Below are positions 46,800-59,009 of a DNA stretch of 64,000 bases, one piece after another (the stretch's first letter is position 1; every line of letters starts with the position of its first letter). Under the pieces are notes generated by a model. The model was given only the letters and a program-made list of their open reading frames with translations. It ran no database searches and had not been told where the DNA came from. Source of the DNA: Dipteris shenzhenensis. Its lineage: Eukaryota; Polypodiophyta; Polypodiopsida; Gleicheniales. The stretch lies in NCBI GenBank assembly GCA_047967505.1, contig CM106540.1. One strand, given 5' to 3'. A program made the position numbers and the translations under genes.

Positions 46800-48500
46800 T
46801 AGACTCATAAACGTTTTGCACAAGCAGGGCCTCTAAGTTCTCTATAGAAGGATAATTGACATCTTAAGGAGTAGGTGTGACTTCCCTTATTTAGCTAGCA
46901 GCTCTACTCATAGAAACCAAGATTCCTAAAGCACATGTAGTATTAAGTGGTGGGCATTCCAAGACATTGTTATCTCAAATGCAAGAATTCATACTTGATT
47001 TTGGACTTTGTTTCACAACACTTCATGTTGAAAATGGTGCAATACGAGCTTCTATCTACCCTTTTTAGCCTCTACATTCACTTTTGTGACCTCGGTTACT
47101 TCATAAATCTCCTCATGTGATGCATCCTCTACATCAACCTCCAGCTCCAACATCATCATCCTTTGCAGCCCTCCACAAATTCCATCCACATAGTGAAGAA
47201 TAGACCATGTGGGAAAATAGAAGCCAAACCTTGTGACACGTGGCATCTCTTTAGCAAAGGAGGTGTCATAGGTAAGAACCATTCCAACAGTTGATGCGTG
47301 GTATTAGTCACCTTATCTTACCATGTCAACAAGACACATGGTAGTGCCATGTGTCACTACCACATGGCAATCCACCTTAGTCTTAGCAAACATGTGCCAC
47401 ACAATGGCACCTCATCCTTGTGCCACCTAAGCATCGTGTGTACATGAGCGCACTTGTATTGTAGTAAATGTACATACACTACTACATCTCTCTTGTAGGC
47501 TAAGTACATACACTACCACATCACTCGTGTAGGTTACACACACTCTTCCACTACCACCCACACTGTAAATGCACTTGCCCTTGTGCCATGTGTGCTGCAC
47601 AAGCACAATTGTACAACAACACATGCACGTACACTACTACCACATCACTTGTGCATGCTAAGCACATCCCTCTACTAGCACACACATTGCATATGCGCCT
47701 AATTGACACATCATCATTTTGAGCACTTTCTTTTGATAAAATTTTTGCAAACCTTCCACTTGATCCCAAATGAATTTTCACAGGAAAAGTGCACGGTGTC
47801 TCATGCTATACACAATTGTTAGATGTGAGTTTTGACCACAAGGGATTCACTAGTAGTAATAAGGAGACATCACCTGCGTGCAATAAATATATGAAAATTC
47901 CCCTTATCTACCCCCTATTTATGGAACCTTACCTTATAAAATGTACCTTCCTTCCCTTATATAACCCCCCTCCCTTACACTCATGTGGTACCATATGATA
48001 AACCCTAGTGGACCCCTCGGGGTTTTGACGACCTTGCTTTGCTGTCTCATTAGCTTTATTATCAAAACCATCTCTTGTGGTTTATTGAAGCCTCTTCACA
48101 GACCACAGTTTGGCACCTTATTGTTGCTTTTTCTCACTCATGATGTGTAGTCCATAATTAGACTAACAAGTCAGTAATATGTTGCCCAAAAAATTTAGAT
48201 TATTCCTAATGCATTAGTCCCATATGGATCTTACAACACTTTCATGCTCATACATCTAACACGTCAGCACCTTCACCACAATGTTTATGAGTTCACCATA
48301 GTTAGTGACTCACTTGGCATATTATTCCTTTGGCTAGGGCAATTCTACTTTCTGAACCTCATAGGTGATATGCTCATTGTAAAGACACTTTTTGGGCTAT
48401 TTATGACACACTTCTTTGACATATCATCCTTGTAAAGTGTTTTTGGCTATTTCCAATGTATTTTTGCCATAATCATTTCTTTACATATTTGATCTTGTAC
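46800..48500. other. No gene; short ACACTACTACC-type repetition
   Basis: No coding frame supported. At about 47460-47680 phrases like TACACTACTACCACATCACT and TGTACATGAGC recur irregularly three or four times. Two short minus-strand open frames in this zone reflect the repetition. Confidence 0.4.
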
Positions 48501-48514
48501 ATTGGGTTGCTCCA

Positions 48515-50960
48515 TCATGGCAAAATCACATGACTATACCATCTTCTTGAATCATAATATAAAGGGAGACAGTAATTATGCAACTTAAAAGTTTAAGATT
48601 AACAACATTTTTCAATTAAAGAAATTGTTGAACATTGTCACACCAAGTTAGAAAAAAGAATCAAACCTCTTTTAATAACCTCTACAACAACCTTAGTAGT
48701 CGATGAGGCCAAAGATCTTAATGATCGAAAAGCGTACTAGGATGAGCAAGCTCAATTAGCACTCAACCACATAAATTTCAATGTCAATGAGACCATAGGA
48801 AAGACATCTATTGTGGCTACATGGAAAGCATTGGAAAATGAGTTGAATGCAAATAAAGTGTCCAAAACAATCATGCTTGAAAGAGTCCAAGATAGGTCTT
48901 GGCTATTGTGATCCGATCAAAAGATCTTTCAAAGCAATTGGCATCCGTTGGATAGGGAACTAAGAGTGAACAACTTGTTCAAATAGCGTTTGAATAGTCT
49001 AGGAAAGGGAGCAAAAGAGATGCTTTACTGACTTTTCATGACTGCAAGAATAGCTTTCTATCTTAGTTTCCACGTGTCATGAGTAGGAATTATTGGCTAG
49101 AGATAGGCTCTCAAAGAGGCCAAGGAAGAAATCAATCATAAATAGTCATCAACCCATAAGTAAATATAGACATACTCAAACAACACTTTCTTCCACACAT
49201 CAACATGTTCCTTCTGATTAGAGAGTGACATGGAATCCTCTAATTGAGTTGATTATTGATCAAATGCTCCAAACAGAACTAGTTATTGTGGTATATTAGG
49301 TCATTGGGGATGTAATGCATGAAAAAGCCGAGGGCACTTGCAAGTGAATAGTACAACAAAATAATAAGAGACAATGTTAAATTTACGCATGAAGAATATC
49401 AAAACCAACCTAAGACATAGTTTTCCATGAAGTTCTTATTCCTAAGATTAAAAAGTAGTAAGTTCAAAGATCTTGATGTTGTTTTGTGGTTTGATTATAG
49501 ATCAAGTAATCACATATCATGTAAGGAAGAATGGTTTTTAGAATTGCATCCAAATAAAAATATAAGGGAAAACATAATGATGGATGATAATCCCCTGTAC
49601 AAGATAGTAGGAATTTGTTGACATATCTCTAGGGAGTTGAAAAGGCCAAGCACAAAGCATAGAAGATGCTCTTTTTGTTCTACTTATGACACAAAATCTC
49701 TTTCCACTGGGCTAGATAGCTAAAAGAGACGTGGACTTAGTCTTGGTTACATCGTTTGATAGTTGTGCAATCCAAATAAAGTCATAGCAAAAGATCCCAA
49801 GATCATAAGAATGTTTAAACTTTCTTCATCAAAGCCTATTCAAAGAGCCATGACAATCATTCACAACTTATAGGATGATTAGTGAGCATGTATGGCACAA
49901 AAGGTTTGCACAAGCTCAACTTCAAAAGCTTGGTTTCACTAAATTAGACAACATGGTTCAATGCCTTTGATTGGTTTAATCCCAGAAGGCATTTGTGAAT
50001 TAGGCTTTATGGCAAAGAAGCATGGACAATAGTTTTCCATGTTCTTATTTCTCAATATTAAAAAGTAGTAAGTCTAAAGCAATTGAACAATATGACGCTT
50101 TGATTCTAGAGCAAGTAATCACATATCACATAAGAGAGAATGGTTTTTAGGATTGAGTCCAGATAGAAAGGTAAGGGAGGACATAGTGATGGATGATAAT
50201 ACCTATACAAGATAGTAGGAGTTTGTGGCATTTCTCTATGAGTTATAAAGGCCATGCTCAAAGCATAGGAGATTCTTTTTTTGTTCAACTTAGGACACAA
50301 AAACTCTTAGAGTCAGTGGGCTTGATGGCTTAAATAAATGTGGACTTACTATTCAACAAGTTGGGTTGCATAGTTTGAGAGTTTTATAGTCCAAATAAAG
50401 TCATAGCAAAAGATCCCAAGATCAAAAGAATGTTCAAACTTTCTTCATAAGTGCCTATTCAAAGAGTCGTGAGAACTTTTCACAAGTTCTAGGATGATTA
50501 GTGAGCACATTAAATCACAAAATGTTTGGAAAAACTCAACTTCAAAAGCTTGGTTTCACTAAAGCAGACAACATGGCTCAAGGCCTTTGGTAGGTCTAGT
50601 CTTAGAAGGCATTTTGAATCATGCTTTATGGAAAAGTAGCATCGACAACCTTTCCCCACTACATGGTCTAGGAGCACTATATACTCTAAATCACACATTT
50701 CAATATTTGGGGTTTTGCCTTAGTTCAATCATTGAACAAAGATTAGCAAGTACAAAAAGACCATTTGATGTGACAATGGAGAAGAACATAAGTCAAACAA
50801 GTTCAATCAATTATGAAGACAACATGACATAAAGAGATATTTGCATGTATGTATACTCCTCCATAGAATGGAGTTGCCAAAAGAAAAACAAGATCATAGC
50901 AAAGTCAGTGAGATGCATGCTAGACGAGAAGAATGTTCCCCTTCCTTATTTGGTCTCATT
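48515..50960 (+). mobile_element. Ty1/copia relic with internal duplication
   Basis: Begins MAKSHDYTIFLNHNIKGDSN, then DSNYAT, *KFKINNIFQL (gag start; active copies have W at the stop). Further gag-like sequence runs to about 49020. At 49426 a protease-like block reads DYRSSNHISCKEEWFLELHP (DSGxSxHI type). It recurs near 50105 as SRASNHISHKREWFLGLSPD because of a tandem duplication. An integrase piece at about 50867-50940 reads KKNKIIAKSVRCMLDEKNVP (usual ...ERKNRTIVExARxMLxEKNVP). RT is absent. Heavily decayed. Confidence 0.7.
49418..50652 (+). repeat. About 610-bp tandem duplication
   Basis: The segment from TAGTTTTCCATG at 49418 to CATGGACAA near 50028 is repeated from about 50029 to 50652, ending CATCGACAA. 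The two copies carry many substitutions and small indels, so the duplication is old. Confidence 0.85.
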
Positions 50961-52800
50961 AATAAAAGTCCAACACCAATGTTTGAACTTGGCTCCTCCC
51001 CTCACTCCCTTCATCCAATTCTCTTTGCTCCTCCCACTTGCCTCCACTTCCACCTCCCTCACTCCTCTTCCTCCTTCCTTCCACACGTACTCCTTTGCAC
51101 CAAGATGGTAAGGAACAATGAATTGTGAATCTCATGGTTTATTTTCTTGGATGTTGATCTGCTTGAGTACCAATTGTGCATTATCTATTAAGCAATATTT
51201 ACTAGCCAATAGTTTGTTATGTCTTTTGCATGATACCAACTAATCATGGTTATGTTAGAAATTTCCTTGTTCATAGTCTATGTAAAATAGGTCCTTGACC
51301 TTTGCTTTAGCTATGATTGGACCTGTCATGTTCTCCTTATGTTCACAATAGTATATAATAGCTGCATGTTAATGGTCGGCCTATTTTGCTGTAATTGTAG
51401 CTTCTTGTAACTTTGCTAAACCCACGTTTAACCTAACTAGAAACGCTCTCAATCTTCCTTGAAAGTATATAACTCTATCTTTAAACTCATGAATACTAAT
51501 GTAGACCCCAAATTTAAATATTTCTTTAAGGTTAACACTATAAATTTAGAAGACAAAAGAGAAAACACTAGTGTAGCATATCCTTTTCTAACGATGGGGA
51601 ATGACTCCCCACACTAGATGATGACAATATCCATAGCATCAACTTCTTCTTGTTCATTCCATAGAGACATCCAGACTTATAGGGGGGGGCTTGGTGCTGA
51701 GCCTACCCTTGGGGCTTGTAGCAAAAAATAGATGTGTAGACTAGTATGGGGGACTCGGCATCAAGCCCCGCTTTTTGACTTGTTGCAAATGACGCCCCCC
51801 TTTTTGACTTGTTGCAAATAGCTGGAATTGAGGTTGAAAGGGGGACTGGATAGTTCCCAATAAGAGACATTTCTTGTTCGGCCTTAACAGTAGCTAAACT
51901 ACCACTAGAAGCTCGGGCTTGGAGATGTGGAGAGGAGTTGGAGGGGTGATTGATGCCAGAAGGAAGCGAGGGTCGGGATTCGAAAGCTAAGGAGGAGATG
52001 GCACCGAAATGGGAAGTGAAGGGAGCATGATAGGCAAGGAAAGGGCTATTGTGCTGAGAGCAACATCAATAGCCTCGCCATTAAAATGGTTTATGTCCAA
52101 TGCCTCACAATGCCAACGTTTGTGCATGGAGCTGAGGATTGTGGAGGCACAGTGCATTTTTCTATAGCCTGTGGAGTCATCATTTGGAGGTCATAGCTGC
52201 GTGCTGCAACATAGAGCTTGTGGGTGTTCCTTCATGGAGGATTTGTAACTTGATATGGTCGTTGGGTCACCTAGGTCATTTCTTGTTGTGAGTGATGTGG
52301 AGCTATAGCCGGTTGCTGAAGGGAGTCATCTGAGGCTTGGAGGTCCCATGAGCCCCCCTTTTGATGGCGGACAACCATGAATCATGGATGCTAATGTGTG
52401 AATTCATATGCTTTTAGATCAATCCTATGACTACAACATTGCATTGGATAATCCAACTTTGTTGTGCTAAGGGGGAAAAAAATAAAACTAAGATCCTTTA
52501 CCAAATAAAATACTAAATCATTTGGTTTAAAGTAGAATGGGAATGGGACTTTGTGGTCCTCACTGGGCAATTTTGCCAACACATTATATGGGAATGTGTG
52601 CTTGTTTTTTCTATAGTATGAAATTCTTTCTTATTAGTTTCATTTGTTCTAATATGTCAATATATTTATTTTTTATTATGTAGGTGTAAATTTGAGGATT
52701 CTTCTATCAATGGTGTCATTTTATTAGGTGTCTGGCGTTTGCATTGTCATTTTCTAAACATGAAGGTTTATTTTGGTGTATACTAATTAATATCTCTTTT
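50961..52800. other. No gene recognised
   Basis: No domain found. A TTTTTGACTTGTTGCAAAT phrase repeats in tandem near 51771-51823. The 51660-52380 part is GC-richer than its flanks. Confidence 0.4.
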
Positions 52801-52814
52801 TTATTGATTAGATA

Positions 52815-53535
52815 ATGGTCTTGACAAGATCTACTGTGAAGAAGTCATCATCTCAGTTATCTGTTTTGTATTGTGAAACAAGTTCTAGAAAGAATACAAG
52901 CTTTAAGTGTGTCCCAGAAGCTATAAAGGAGGATGTTCTCGATTTTCTCTCCATCTGCAGATTTTTCCCCACTCTCATGTAAGAGATGGCTTCCAAGTAT
53001 ATGACATTCTTCTCCAAAAACCATGAAGAAAGATTGCAGGTGAAGGGCATTCTCGTCATTGTAGAATCTCAGAAGGAAGGATTTGTGAGAACTTCAATTT
53101 TGCCAAAAGGGTAGGTTCCACCTGTTCCAAATGATTATAGAGGGATGAAATTGCACATACGATAAAAGAGTTCGAGTTATGCTTCTTATTAATAAAACTA
53201 TGGTGTATGACCTTGATGTGGATTATGGTACGTTTGTGGAGATCTTGACTGTGGGTGCTAATGGAAGCATTGGTGCAATGGAAGGAGAGATTGGGAGCCA
53301 TTTTTTGCCCCCCACCCTCTTGGTAACCACCAGTGTGGTCAAAGGTGCTCAAGTTGCATGTCAGACGAGGTCTATCAATGAGACTATTGATGGTAAAAAG
53401 GTGATTGTGTGGGAGCCCCTTGCTCTCGTTGGGGTCTGGGGGCCAGCTGACCCCAAACTGGGGGGTCCTAGGGGGGCCAGTGGGCCCCTTGGTGGGGGCT
53501 CGGGGGCAAGAGCCTCCGAGGCAACAGTATAGGAA
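52815..53535 (+). pseudogene. Unrecognised degenerate coding-like sequence
   Basis: From the ATG near 52815 a frame reads MVLTRSTVKKSSSQLSVLYC, then SFKCVPEAIKEDVLDFLSIC, before stops. A further open frame (53179-53532, 117 codons) reads VYDLDVDYGTFVEILTVG and later a Gly/Pro/Ala-rich end with the repeated-looking GPADPKLGGPRGASGPLGGG. The phrases look protein-like, but I know no family match. It may be the body of an unclassified mobile element whose LTR-like part follows. Confidence 0.3.
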
Positions 53536-53559
53536 ATATTCCTTGAATATTCCATGGAC

Positions 53560-53645
53560 GACTAGTCGGTTTCACTGACTAGGTTGATTGGTCAGCTTCA
53601 CCGACTAGGTTGACTGGTTAGTTCCACCGACTATGTTGATTCGAC
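53560..53645 (+). repeat. CCGACTAGGTTGA-type short tandem repeat
   Basis: About three and a half units of roughly 28 bp, each with (C)ACTGACTAGGTTGA or CACCGACTAGGTTGA, followed by TATAAAGAGG near 53663, a possible TATA box. The arrangement suggests an LTR-like promoter region. Confidence 0.65.
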
Positions 53646-53869
53646 TACCACCCTCATAGCTATAAAGAGGCGACCTCCCTAGTCCATTGTACCAGATTAG
53701 ATCTTCCAGCAGATATCTTCCAGCTAGTAGCTATTCACCTAGTATCTATCTAGATCGCCATCTAAGCTCCACTGTGGGAGAGCATGGGTGGATGGAGCCA
53801 TCATCTGTACTACATTAGTATTGAAGGAAAATTTTGTTCATCTTCAATTTGTTGTGTACTCTCTATTCT

Positions 53870-56320
53870 TTGTTTGGTTTCTGTTCCATTGCGCTATGTA
53901 ATTTAACACTCCCTCCTTCTTCTCCCCTCCCCCTCTCAAGTTGTCACCCTCACCACCTGCCCCTCGTTGGTAGCTTCCCATTCCCCCCCTCTCCTCCTCC
54001 TACTGCGGTAGGGTCAGTGGTTTCTTTCTCTTCTTCTCTTCCCCTTGCCTTGGACCCTAAGCCTCTAAGAAAAAGTATAGTAGAGGCCCCCCTCTTCTTA
54101 GGTGGCAGCCTCCTCATTGCCTATTAGACTTCCAACCATCTATAGGACATGGCCGTTTCACAAAAAGCCTCTTCAATAGACTCCTCATCTCAGATTCTAG
54201 GCCCGAAGCCTCACCCTGGGCAACCTTTACCTAGGGAGTTCTAGAGGGTTGGTCCAGGGAACTGCCTAGAGATAATAGAGATGAGACCCCTACTATGGCA
54301 GGAGGAGGAGTTGTTGGACTCAAAATTTACAAACTACATAACACTTTGTATGGAGGGCTCCGTAGGATCACCTCGACCATATCAGTGGGCTTCCTTAGAG
54401 CCAATGAGGATGTTCAAGAGATTTGAGATTGGGTGGCAGCCCTTGGATCCCACGGGAGTAGATAGTGTGATATTTTGGGTGCTAGGTGGGCACAGACATT
54501 ATGGTGGAGTAGTAGTAGTAGATAGCCCTGATATTAGAGAGCATGCAATGCAAGCTTCCCTATGGGATCCCGAGCAAACTCTCTCTAGCAAGCAGGGCTT
54601 CAGTGGGTGAACCAAGTACTCCTTGTCACATCCTGGTACGTAGCCTCTAGCCAGTGCTTTAATAGGGTCTGCATGGGTAGCTAAGGCACTTGGTATGTAA
54701 TTTCCTATGGGTAGGCTCAGATCACACCCAAAATACTTGAGCTAAGGTGACATGATGGATGGTGATTTTGCCATAATCCCAAGGGAGCCTCGGCATCATT
54801 GATCCTGAGATGTAGAGTATAGCCCTCATAGACAAGTTGATAGTGCAAGGTCTCACTCTAGGCTTTGAGCTCTAAATGCTTTTGATGTAGTGCGGGCTTC
54901 TTGGGAACACCCCCCATACAGGTGGCTAATGGCAATCATCATTTATATGAATTTTCACACCTATGCGTCTCACAAGGAAAGGCTCCCCTTGATGAGAAGC
55001 ATGTTTAGAGTCTGCAAGTGCTTGTGCTTGGTCTGAGCATTCCAGCCAATCCCACTTGCAAGGAAGATTTTGATAGGAGTCATTGCTGTGACACCAAGAG
55101 GTTTGGGATCCAGAGAGGCATATGCTTGGCCAGCGGATGCATATTAGTTGGGCACATTGGAATAGTGGCCCTGCGCATTCCTTTGGGACTTGGAAGCAAC
55201 TTCCTATGGATGATGAGGATAGAGATCAGGTACTCTTGCATATTAGAAAAGTAGGTGCTAGGGCGGTAGAGATAGATGTAGTGATCCCAAACTCTTGGTG
55301 GGAGGGGTTGAGTACTATCCCACATTGTTGGTTTGGGAAGTTCTCTCGGATGAGAGTGCCTCTGAGGGTACAGTTCCTCAAGCAAACTCTAGGTGATTTT
55401 TGGGTGCAGATTATACAGAGTAAGGGAGGGAGACCTTTTGATGGTAGACATGGAGAGTGATTGATGGGAAGAGGTGGCTTTAGATGGGCTTACTTGGCAA
55501 AGGATTAAGATTGTGGACCAATTGGGAAAGAGCTCCTATTGACCAAGAGTTGGCTCTCTTAGACCGAGACAAAGCACACTGGAGACTCTGGCTATGGGAA
55601 GGGCATCCTCTCATGGTTGTTCATTGGGATCCAAGAGAGTGGTTTTGGCCCTGCTTGAGTAGGGCACTTTGACAAGGTGGAAAAGGTGCCCTTCTTCTCT
55701 TTTACGACCCATATTGGATGTCACTTACAGTTGGAGGCAGAACATGGACTTCCTTGAGGGAGCAACACTAGGTTGAGCAGGAGGTCCCCAGAGATATCAT
55801 TCCTCGATTTTGGCCACACCTCTAGTCTAGCCTATGACCATGCAAGATCTCCTATTTCTTCTAGATGGTAGCACATGGAGGCTTGCCCATTGGCCCTTAG
55901 TTGGAGCAAATGAGGGTGGATGATAGATGCCAATGTTGTGCAAATAGAGTGGCTAAGATGATTCCTCACTTCTTTGGGGATGCCCATGAGCACAGAGGGT
56001 CTAGTCATTAGCTTTGAGGATAGCGGCGAGTACCCAGTGCATGGAGAGAGTCTTCATGTGGGGGATGGTTGCTTGGCTCACGAAATGTGCGCATGCATTT
56101 TTTATTGACCCCACCACTTTAGCCTTTTGGATTCATGGCCAAATAGTGACCAAGATAGAGGCACATGCGACAGCTCCTCCTAGATGGTTGTGTCCTTTAT
56201 CTTGGTAGAATTTAGTGTGTGGGAAATAGTGGCTAGCATCACTACATTTGCCTATTGTCACCTGCAATTGGGTGATGTGAGGCCAATACATCGCTCCAGC
56301 AACCACTTTAGTCACCATCT
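53870..56320 (+). other. Unrecognised degenerate coding-like region
   Basis: Several overlapping frames look protein-like: MRPLLWQEEELLDSKFTNYI and RPYQWASLEPMRMFKRFEIG (54281-54610), and ISWAHWNSGPAHSFGTWKQL (from 55122). None contains RT, integrase or protease signatures. The stretch continues to 56320, where a copia element interrupts it, and seems to resume at 58403 (YQDIIYTLSAIWEHG). It is therefore an older unit into which the copia element jumped. Confidence 0.35.
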
Positions 56321-56324
56321 GAGA

Positions 56325-56764
56325 TGAGATTAATATTTTCTACACACACAAGGTTACTATCATCCATGACTAACTGAGAGCATGAAAGAAAAGAAGGCTT
56401 TATTAAATGCAAGATTAATTAAAGAAAAGACATGCTGGTTCCTCTTCAACCCTACAGGGCTTGTTGGAGGACCTATACTCATTACATAAAAGAAAATATG
56501 GACTACGACTAGCGGTTCATCCTCACAAGCTTCCTGACAGTGAGCTAACAGAGAGCCATCATACATACTGTAGTGTGAGCCAAAATATGCTGAGACTACC
56601 AAATGTGAGCATCACAGACCTGTTATCTCGAGAGAACGAGAGCCCAATCAGAGGCACGAATATATCCATTACCTATTGCATGCCAAATAACCATCAGCCA
56701 CATGTAGGTTGCTATGCATGAAGGGTAAGCTACCATTAGCAACCATGAGGTTTTGTCTCCAACA
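56325..56764 (-). repeat. 3' LTR of the 56.3-58.4 kb copia element
   Basis: Aligns with the LTR at 57964-58402, for example CTACACACACAAG, GAGCATGAAAGAAA, CCTACAGGGCTTG and CATACTCATTACATAAAAG are shared in order. Many substitutions and small indels show considerable age. Confidence 0.85.
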
Positions 56765-57944
56765 CCCCCCTCAAACCAAGCTAGGAGCAAATGTTGTGAG
56801 CTCTGAGAGAAATCCACCACGAGGTCAAAAAAACACAAAAAATGCTTCCCCAAAACAAAAGGTGGAATAACTAAACCTAAATAGTTCCCATTTCACCAAA
56901 AGAAATGGAAGGAATGAACAAAAAAAGTCCATGAAAAACCTTGTCGCTAATGACCAAAGATGGAGAGGTAAACCAAAACCAAAAAATAAGTTTCACCAAA
57001 ATATTATGAGAAGCTACTTCATTCAAACCAAAACCAAAATATAAGTGTCACCAAAAATATTATGAGGAGCTGCTTTATTCAAACATGTAGGAAAAGATGC
57101 TAAGCAAAAATGCCCAGTCATCATTGACTTAGCTGGATTCAACCATGGAAAGATCTGCAAATTTTGTTACCACTGCATGTGCTGCCTCCTTGCCTCCCTC
57201 CTTGTATTTCGTTTTAAATTCATCCTTCTTTTTGAAGGATAACTTTTCAATATGCCCTAGCTTTGCCACAATACCCACACTTTAGATCCATCTTTTTACC
57301 TTTGCCAACAATTGTCTTCATAAGATAGGCACCCTTGGCATCATAGTTGTCTTCAAGCTTCTGCCAGTGTTCGTCATCTAGCAAGGTCTTAATCATTTAA
57401 GGAAATGAAACCTCACCCCTGGCATGCAAGATCTTCACTATTCGTGCATATATGGGAGGTAAACTAGAAAGCAAATATCATCATCTTCAACCTTTACTTG
57501 GAGATTGAGGAGTTGCCTAAGAATCGAACACATCATGCTCAAATGCTCACCCAAAGTCATGTTGCTTTCCATCTTCAAACTAAAAAGTTCCTATTTCAAT
57601 ATCTCCTTTCAATTTTTTAGTCGGACTCCGAATAGAGTTTCAAGTGCTCTCCAGTTCTCAGTTGCACTCGTTGTCAAATCCAAATGATGGTTATACCTGG
57701 CTATAAGAGCCCTTCCAAGGATTCCAAGAGCTCACAAACTCTGACTCTCGCATTGCAAAGAACTATTAGAGTCCTCCTTTTCAGCTCCCAAGACCACATG
57801 CCATAAGCTTTTCTCCCTCTGGTATAATCACACCATAAGCTGCCATGCTAGGGAATTTGCTCTAGTGAATGTTACCAACTCCATATCTTCACCTTTCAAT
57901 CCATCTCATGCATGCAGACAAAAGCCTCCACAAGACCTGAATCA

Positions 57945-57958
57945 GTGCTCTGATACCA
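57945..57958 (-). other. Primer binding site (tRNA-iMet type)
   Basis: Minus strand TGGTATCAGAGCAC, a few bases from the 5' LTR end. Confidence 0.8.
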
Positions 57959-57963
57959 ATAGA

Positions 57964-58402
57964 TGAGGTTAAGATTATCTACACACACAAGTTTACTATC
58001 ATTTGCAACTAACTGAGAGCATGAAAGAAACGAAGACTTTATTGCATGCAAGATTATACAGAGAGAAAGACAATCTGGGTCCTCCTCATCCCTACAGGGC
58101 TTGCTGGAGGACCTATACTCATTACATAAAAGAAAATATGGTTACAACTAATAGTTCATCCTCACAAGCTGCTTGGTGGTGGCAAGCTTACATAGAGCCA
58201 TCGTGCATATATGCTACAGTGTGAGTGGAAATGAGCTGAGATAGCCAAATGCAAGCATCAAGGACCTCTCATCCTGAGAGATCAAGGGTGCAATTAGAGG
58301 CAAGAATATATCCACCACCTTTTGCATGACAAATAACCATCAACCATGCCATGCATGAAGGGTAAGATACCACTAGCCCCACCACGAGGTTTGTCTCCAA
58401 CA
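57964..58402 (-). repeat. 5' LTR of the 56.3-58.4 kb copia element
   Basis: Partner of the LTR at 56325-56764; adjacent to the PBS at 57945-57958. Confidence 0.85.
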
Positions 58403-58724
58403 ATCTACCAGGACATTATCTACACTCTGTCAGCTATTTGGGAGCATGGGACTTTGGGTTCTAGAGCAACCACCAAAAGGCAAGAGCATTTTTGCAAGGC
58501 ATGGCCCGCAGGCACCTTTTATGTTCTCAAGGAGAGAGGTATTCGCTAGTTGTATAGCCCACCACTATCCCTGTTCCAAAGACTCCCTAATTAGTACGTA
58601 GAGATCTCAAGAAATGGTTGGCCCTTTTTAGGTGGCAATCAATTTTCTTTTATATTTCCCATGATCAACACATTTTTTGGCTTTTATTGATTTGTATGGT
58701 GGTTTATTTCAAGCATTTATAGAA

Positions 58725-58822
58725 GTTCCCTCCCTCTCTCCCTCCCTTCCTCCCTCCCTTGCTCTCTCCCTCTCTCCCTCCCCCCCCCTCTCTCTCTATA
58801 TGTGTGTGTGTGTGTGTGTGTA
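58725..58822 (+). repeat. (CCCT)n/(CT)n/(TG)n microsatellite
   Basis: A run of CCCTC-type units passes into CTCTCTATATG and then TG dinucleotides. Confidence 0.9.
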
Positions 58823-59009
58823 GACATTTACAACACCCCTTTCCATAGACAAATTTGGAGAAGGAAAAAGAAATGTTTAATAGATAAACATTGCAATAAA
58901 CATCCCAAAAAAAGGAGTGGCATTATTAAAGGATGAACAATTTTCTAAAAAAGGAAATGTGAGCAGTAGAGCTTTGATAAGTCATTGGAAACATCACTTT
59001 TATTGAAGG
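58823..59009 (+). repeat. Purine-rich repeat, unit 1 (partial)
   Basis: Starts TAGACATTTACAACACCCC and runs to TTTTATTGAAGGAGGG. It is a short version of the start of units 2 and 3 and lies directly before unit 2. Confidence 0.85.

Larger units (their letters stand above)
56322..58402 (-). mobile_element. Internally deleted Ty1/copia element with both LTRs
   Basis: LTRs of about 440 bp lie at 56325-56764 and 57964-58402 (TGAG...CAACA in plus-strand order). On the minus strand a PBS, TGGTATCAGAGCAC (57958-57945), follows the 5' LTR, and a G-rich purine tract, TTTGAGGGGGG, precedes the 3' LTR near 56765-56775. The internal 1.2 kb holds gag only: NMTLGEHLSMMCSILRQLLN, FLVYLP, and a GYCGKA knuckle remnant. 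Protease to RNase H are missing. ATCT occurs on both sides (56317-56320 and 58403-58406), a possible but imperfect target duplication. Confidence 0.8.
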
